Below, one piece after another: positions 6,811-8,810 of a DNA stretch of 8,810 nt. How positions within the stretch are numbered: position 1 is the stretch's first letter; every line of letters begins with the position of its first letter. A program made the translations under genes and the position numbers. A model generated the notes under the pieces. The model did not search any database, was not told the origin of the DNA, and saw nothing but the letters and a program-made list of their open reading frames with translations. Source of the stretch: Candidatus Methanoplasma sp. (GTDB lineage: Archaea > Thermoplasmatota > Thermoplasmata > Methanomassiliicoccales > Methanomethylophilaceae); contig JAITQH010000048.1 of NCBI GenBank assembly GCA_031288985.1, positions 1 through 8,810 on the forward strand, given 5' to 3'.

Positions 6811-6816
6811 CTCGAT

Positions 6817-6835
6817 ACCTCATGGCCTAAGGCCA
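6817..6835 (-). promoter_or_regulatory. Palindrome abutting the mat ribosome binding site
   Basis: A perfect 13-bp palindrome TGGCCTAAGGCCA (6823-6835) lies in the mat leader, directly followed on the minus strand by the Shine-Dalgarno GAGGT (6817-6821). In RNA it would fold as UGGCC-UUA-GGCCA with the ribosome binding site beginning one or two bases after the stem. It could be a dimeric-regulator operator just downstream of the transcription start or a small translational control hairpin. It also creates an out-of-frame ATG at 6823. Role inferred. Confidence 0.5.
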
Positions 6836-6864
6836 GAAATCCCAGGATTTGATTACCTATTTCC

Positions 6865-6874
6865 GATTAATAAA
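6865..6874 (-). promoter_or_regulatory. TATA-like promoter of the mat operon
   Basis: The minus strand reads TTTATTAATC, centred about 60 bp from the mat ATG and predicting transcription from about 6845 with a leader near 35 nt. That leader carries the palindrome and the ribosome binding site, unlike the other messages here, which appear leaderless or nearly so. Confidence 0.45.
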
Positions 6875-6893
6875 GTAATTTGATAGAAATAAT

Positions 6894-6901
6894 CATATAT
6901 G
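6894..6901 (+). promoter_or_regulatory. TATA-like promoter of the XRE-CBS gene
   Basis: CATATATG is centred about 24 bp upstream of the ATG at 6921, so the transcript is probably leaderless; no Shine-Dalgarno is seen before this start. A second AT-rich element, TATTTTATT, lies at about 6904-6912. The box is only about 20-30 bp from the divergent mat TATA box, so one bound regulator could affect both. Confidence 0.5.
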
Positions 6902-6920
6902 AATATTTTATTTCCTGTCT

Positions 6921-7484
6921 ATGAAGTTCCCTCCGGCGTCGGACGTCCGCAAGATGAGAAAATCGCTTGACATCACTCAGACAGAGCTTGCCCGCGAGTC
7001 CGGCGTCAGCCAAAGCACCATAGCAAAAATCGAGAGAGGACGCATCTCCGCAAGCTATGACACCGTCGTCACGCTGTTCGAAACTCTTGACCGCATACAC
7101 AACAACAACCGCAAGGACGCCACCGCCGCAGACGTGGCGTCGAAGAGCATAATCACCATACAGTCGAACGAAAAAGTGCACACCGCATCCGAGCTCATGA
7201 GGTCCACCGGGTTCTCTCAGCTTCCCGTCCTTTCCGGCGACGCGCCGGTCGGCAGCATATCGGAAAAGAGGATCTTCGACCTCATGAGAAAAGGGAAGAC
7301 CATGGACGAACTCAAAGACACCGTGATATCCGTGATCATGGACGAGTCCTTCCCCGTCGTGAACGAGAACACGCCCGTAAGCTCCGTCACGACGATGATG
7401 AGCAACTGCGACGCCGTCCTCGTCGCCAAGAAGGGAAAACTCGTCGGCATGATAACCAACGCGGACATGCTCAAACTGATCTGA
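6921..7484 (+). CDS. XRE-family regulator with tandem CBS domains
   Basis: Transcription regulator of 187 residues (COG3620 type: N-terminal helix-turn-helix with C-terminal CBS pair), common in archaea. The XRE HTH spans about 7-58 (KMRKSLDITQTELARESGVS then QSTIAKIERGRISASYDTV). CBS1 is at about 68-124 (ITIQSNEKVHTASELMR, FSQLPVLSGDAPVGSISEK). CBS2 is at about 134-187 (FPVVNENTPVSSVTTMM, AVLVAKKGKLVGMITNADM). CBS pairs usually bind adenosyl compounds such as AMP, ATP, SAM or methylthioadenosine; an archaeal CBS protein, MJ0100, is known to bind SAM and MTA. Its divergence from the SAM synthetase gene makes SAM-responsive control of mat a reasonable inference, not shown. Its last 14 bp overlap the convergent RNase Z gene. 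The stop is TGA. Confidence 0.93.
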   Translation: MKFPPASDVRKMRKSLDITQTELARESGVSQSTIAKIERGRISASYDTVVTLFETLDRIHNNNRKDATAADVASKSIITIQSNEKVHTASELMRSTGFSQLPVLSGDAPVGSISEKRIFDLMRKGKTMDELKDTVISVIMDESFPVVNENTPVSSVTTMMSNCDAVLVAKKGKLVGMITNADMLKLI

Positions 7485-8382
7485 CGCTGTCCTTGGTCAC
7501 CAGGAACAGGCGGAAGTCCTCCGCCAGGTCGGTGTCGGGGAATGTCTCCCGGGCCTCCGCCTCCAGCATCTTCCTGTCATCGTAGCGGTTGCTGACATGG
7601 GTTATGAACAGGTGGCGGCATCCGCTCTTCTTCGCGAGCTCCGCCGCCTGCAACGACGTGGAATGTTTGAACTTCGCGGCCATATGCTTCTCCGAGTCGG
7701 CATACGTGGCCTCGTGGATCAGTATGTCCGTCCCCAACGCCGCGTCGTCCAAGCCTTTGCAGGGGGCCGTATCCCCGGAATATACGACGGACAGCCCTTT
7801 CGCCGGCGGCTCGATGACGCTGTCGGGCGCCACGCCGTTGACGGTGTCTCCGTCCCTGAGCCGGGCGAAGTCGGGGCCGGGGGACAGGCCGAGGGATATC
7901 GCCTTCTCCCTGTCGAATCTGCCTTTCTGATCGTGTTCCCGGAGCACATATCCCACCGATGCGACCACATGGTCGGTTTCGAACACGGAGACGGAGAACT
8001 CCCTGAATTCAACTTCATATCCGGGAGAGACCTCCACCACGTCAAGCTGATAGCAGATGTTCCCCTCGCATATTGAAAGCACCGCGTCGAGATATTCCCT
8101 TATCCCTTCGGGCCCGCACACGGTCAGCGGCTCCTTGCGTCCGGACATGGACATGGTCTGTATGATGCCGGGGAGGCCGAACACGTGATCCCCGTGCATG
8201 TGCGTTATGAGAATGCATGCGACCTTCATGAACGAGAACGGCGACAGCATCATCTGACGCTGAGCGCCTTCCCCGCAGTCGAACAGCGCAATATCCCGCT
8301 TTAGCCTCACCGCGACGCAGGACGGCGAACGGTCCCGGGAAGGGAGGCTTGCTCCCGTACCAAGGAAAAGGATCTCCGCCAT
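7471..8382 (-). CDS. rnz: Ribonuclease Z (tRNA 3' processing endonuclease)
   Basis: Zinc-dependent endonuclease that cuts pre-tRNA after the discriminator base to remove the 3' trailer. At 303 residues it is the short (tRNase Z-S) form of the metallo-beta-lactamase superfamily. Visible: N-terminal ILFLGTGASLPSRDR; FDCGEGAQRQ at about 34-43; the metal motif THMHGDHVFGLPG with H61, H63, D65 and H66; FETDH with H138; SGDTAPC with D204; KHSTSLQAAELA with H240; FITHVSNRY with H262. The flexible-arm region that grips tRNA is about 150-195, including LSPGPDFARLRDG. The start ATG 8382 has GGAGTG five nt upstream (8388-8393), overlapping the 3' end of the small zinc protein gene, so the two are co-transcribed with a 14-bp gap. 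The stop TGA overlaps the end of the convergent XRE-CBS gene. Confidence 0.96.
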   Translation of the reverse strand: MAEILFLGTGASLPSRDRSPSCVAVRLKRDIALFDCGEGAQRQMMLSPFSFMKVACILITHMHGDHVFGLPGIIQTMSMSGRKEPLTVCGPEGIREYLDAVLSICEGNICYQLDVVEVSPGYEVEFREFSVSVFETDHVVASVGYVLREHDQKGRFDREKAISLGLSPGPDFARLRDGDTVNGVAPDSVIEPPAKGLSVVYSGDTAPCKGLDDAALGTDILIHEATYADSEKHMAAKFKHSTSLQAAELAKKSGCRHLFITHVSNRYDDRKMLEAEARETFPDTDLAEDFRLFLVTKDSVRSV

Positions 8383-8396
8383 GCTTGCACTCCGGA

Positions 8397-8609
8397 TCAG
8401 TAGACCTTGTCCAGGCCCCTGTCGTTCTTCGTGTCCTTTTTGAACGTCTTATAATGATCCTTGCAGAGGTGCGCGCTTTTCGCATCCGGATTCTTCAGGG
8501 AAAGGGACGACTTTGACACCTGTTTGAGGCTTATGGATCGTTCCGCTTCCTTTTCGCATCCGGCCACGTCGCAGGTCTTCGCAGACGTGCTGTGCTTGGG
8601 TGTTGCCAT
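8397..8609 (-). CDS. Small basic zinc-binding-like protein
   Basis: A 70-residue lysine-rich protein with C13-x4-C18 and, after a 30-residue linker, C49-x2-H52 (TCDVAGCEKEAERS ... AHLCKDHYKTFKK), a plausible single Zn2+ site of zinc-ribbon or treble-clef type. The tail KDTKNDRGLDKVY is basic and polar. No signal peptide or membrane segment. I do not recognise a named family; similar small CxxxxC/CxxH proteins are widespread in archaea and are often thought to bind nucleic acid. It precedes rnz with a 14-bp gap and contributes bases next to the rnz ribosome binding site, so an RNA-related role is an inference from context. A TATA-like box lies about 27 bp upstream of the ATG, so the message is probably leaderless. 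The stop is TGA. Confidence 0.83.
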   Translation of the reverse strand: MATPKHSTSAKTCDVAGCEKEAERSISLKQVSKSSLSLKNPDAKSAHLCKDHYKTFKKDTKNDRGLDKVY

Positions 8610-8626
8610 GACGGCTTTATCCCGCT

Positions 8627-8640
8627 GACCTGATATATTG
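8627..8640 (-). promoter_or_regulatory. TATA-like promoter of the small zinc protein-rnz unit
   Basis: On the minus strand CAATATATC (8632-8640) is centred about 27 bp from the ATG at 8609, as for a leaderless transcript. The sequence from the box into its downstream flank, ATATCAGGTC (8636-8627), occurs again at 8699-8690, 63 bp upstream, so a repeated regulator site is possible. Confidence 0.5.
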
Positions 8641-8764
8641 ATTTCCTTTTGACGGCGGTATTTTTTGGTCCTGTTTCGACAGCACGGAAGACCTGATATT
8701 CGGGTCGGCCACCGTTTTAGTGTTCATTTGTGAATGCATGTGCAAAATTGAATGTTGTGTGGTG
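8641..8764. other. Gene-free AT-richer stretch upstream of the zinc protein gene
   Basis: No convincing gene is seen here. It holds a six-T run on the plus strand (8661-8666), a small hairpin CTGT-TTCG-ACAG (8671-8682), and the second copy of GACCTGATAT at 8690-8699. Minus-strand codons stay open from the right window edge to a TAA at 8617-8619, but that reading is a repeat artefact plus noncoding-like sequence and runs through the promoter. Confidence 0.5.
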
Positions 8765-8810
8765 GGTAGGTAGATTGGTAGGTAGATTGGTAGGTAGATT
8801 GGTAGGTAGA
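8765..8810. repeat. 12-bp tandem repeat GGTAGGTAGATT, at least 3.8 copies
   Basis: Three perfect copies of GGTAGGTAGATT (8765-8776, 8777-8788, 8789-8800) are followed by ten bases of a fourth that runs off the window. Each unit is GGTA-GGTA-GATT, itself a degenerate 4-bp repeat, so slippage is the likely origin. GTGGTG just before it is a partial match. No spacers are present, so it is not a CRISPR array. The total length of the array is unknown. Confidence 0.92.

Noticed and set aside
6811..6864. SAM riboswitch in the mat leader.
   Set aside because: The predicted leader is only about 35 nt with a single 5-bp stem, too short for any known SAM riboswitch class.
8671..8694. Hairpin GGTC..CTGT-TTCG-ACAG..GACC as a tRNA or small RNA gene.
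   Set aside because: No cloverleaf, T-loop or anticodon arm can be drawn; the stem is short and interrupted.
8617..8810. Minus-strand frame open from the right edge to a TAA at 8617-8619, beginning with a YLPI tetrapeptide repeat.
   Set aside because: The start is the 12-bp tandem repeat, the rest has no coding-like composition or motif, it ends in TAA unlike all neighbours, and it runs through the TATA box of the next gene.
8730..8810. Plus-strand frame from GTG at 8730 giving VGRL repeats to the window edge.
   Set aside because: Only the tandem repeat keeps it open; there is no ribosome binding site and no recognisable protein. It would need sequence beyond the edge.
8765..8810. CRISPR array.
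   Set aside because: The units are 12 bp, directly adjacent and without spacers; no cas gene is present.

Overview
The window looks like a GC-rich archaeal chromosome segment. The S-adenosylmethionine synthetase is the archaeal-type enzyme, not bacterial MetK. A wHTH/DUF4443-like protein and an XRE-CBS regulator are present, both typical of Euryarchaeota. Several genes have a TATA-like box roughly 25-37 bp upstream of the start codon and little or no Shine-Dalgarno, as expected for leaderless or short-leader archaeal transcripts. A bacterial-style formate-tetrahydrofolate ligase, a Sel1-repeat protein and exclusive use of TGA stops fit the Thermoplasmatota, possibly the gut Methanomassiliicoccales. 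That placement is inference; no marker in the window proves it.

Layout, left to right. (1) 1-574, minus: N-terminal 191 residues of a short-type Hsp70 (HscC-like), cut by the window edge. (2) 575-736: intergenic stretch with the Hsp70 promoter, a T-run, a hairpin and a 13-bp direct repeat. (3) 737-1390, minus: HAD-family phosphatase. (4) 1391-1523: divergent promoter region. (5) 1524-3200, plus: full-length formate-tetrahydrofolate ligase (fhs), whose tail overlaps by 17 bp the convergent Sel1-repeat gene at 3184-3873 (minus). (6) 3874-4007: Sel1 promoter region and the end of the next operon. (7) 4008-6810, minus: a tight three-gene operon transcribed in the order SAM synthetase (mat), wHTH/DUF4443-like protein, xylose-isomerase-like TIM-barrel protein. 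(8) 6811-6920: divergent promoter region with a perfect palindrome next to the mat ribosome binding site. (9) 6921-7484, plus: XRE-CBS regulator, overlapping by 14 bp the convergent RNase Z gene. (10) 7471-8609, minus: a two-gene unit, small CxxxxC/CxxH zinc-binding-like protein then RNase Z. (11) 8610-8810: AT-richer gene-free stretch ending in a 12-bp tandem repeat that runs off the window.

The genes with a plausible functional link are Fhs (entry of formate into folate-bound C1 units), SAM synthetase (activated methyl donor) and the divergent XRE-CBS protein, whose CBS pair belongs to a domain class that commonly binds adenosyl ligands. I see no obvious defence system, mobile element, CRISPR array, rRNA or tRNA. 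The best lead for something undescribed is the mat-DUF4443-TIM-barrel operon with its divergent candidate regulator. The rest looks like ordinary archaeal housekeeping sequence.
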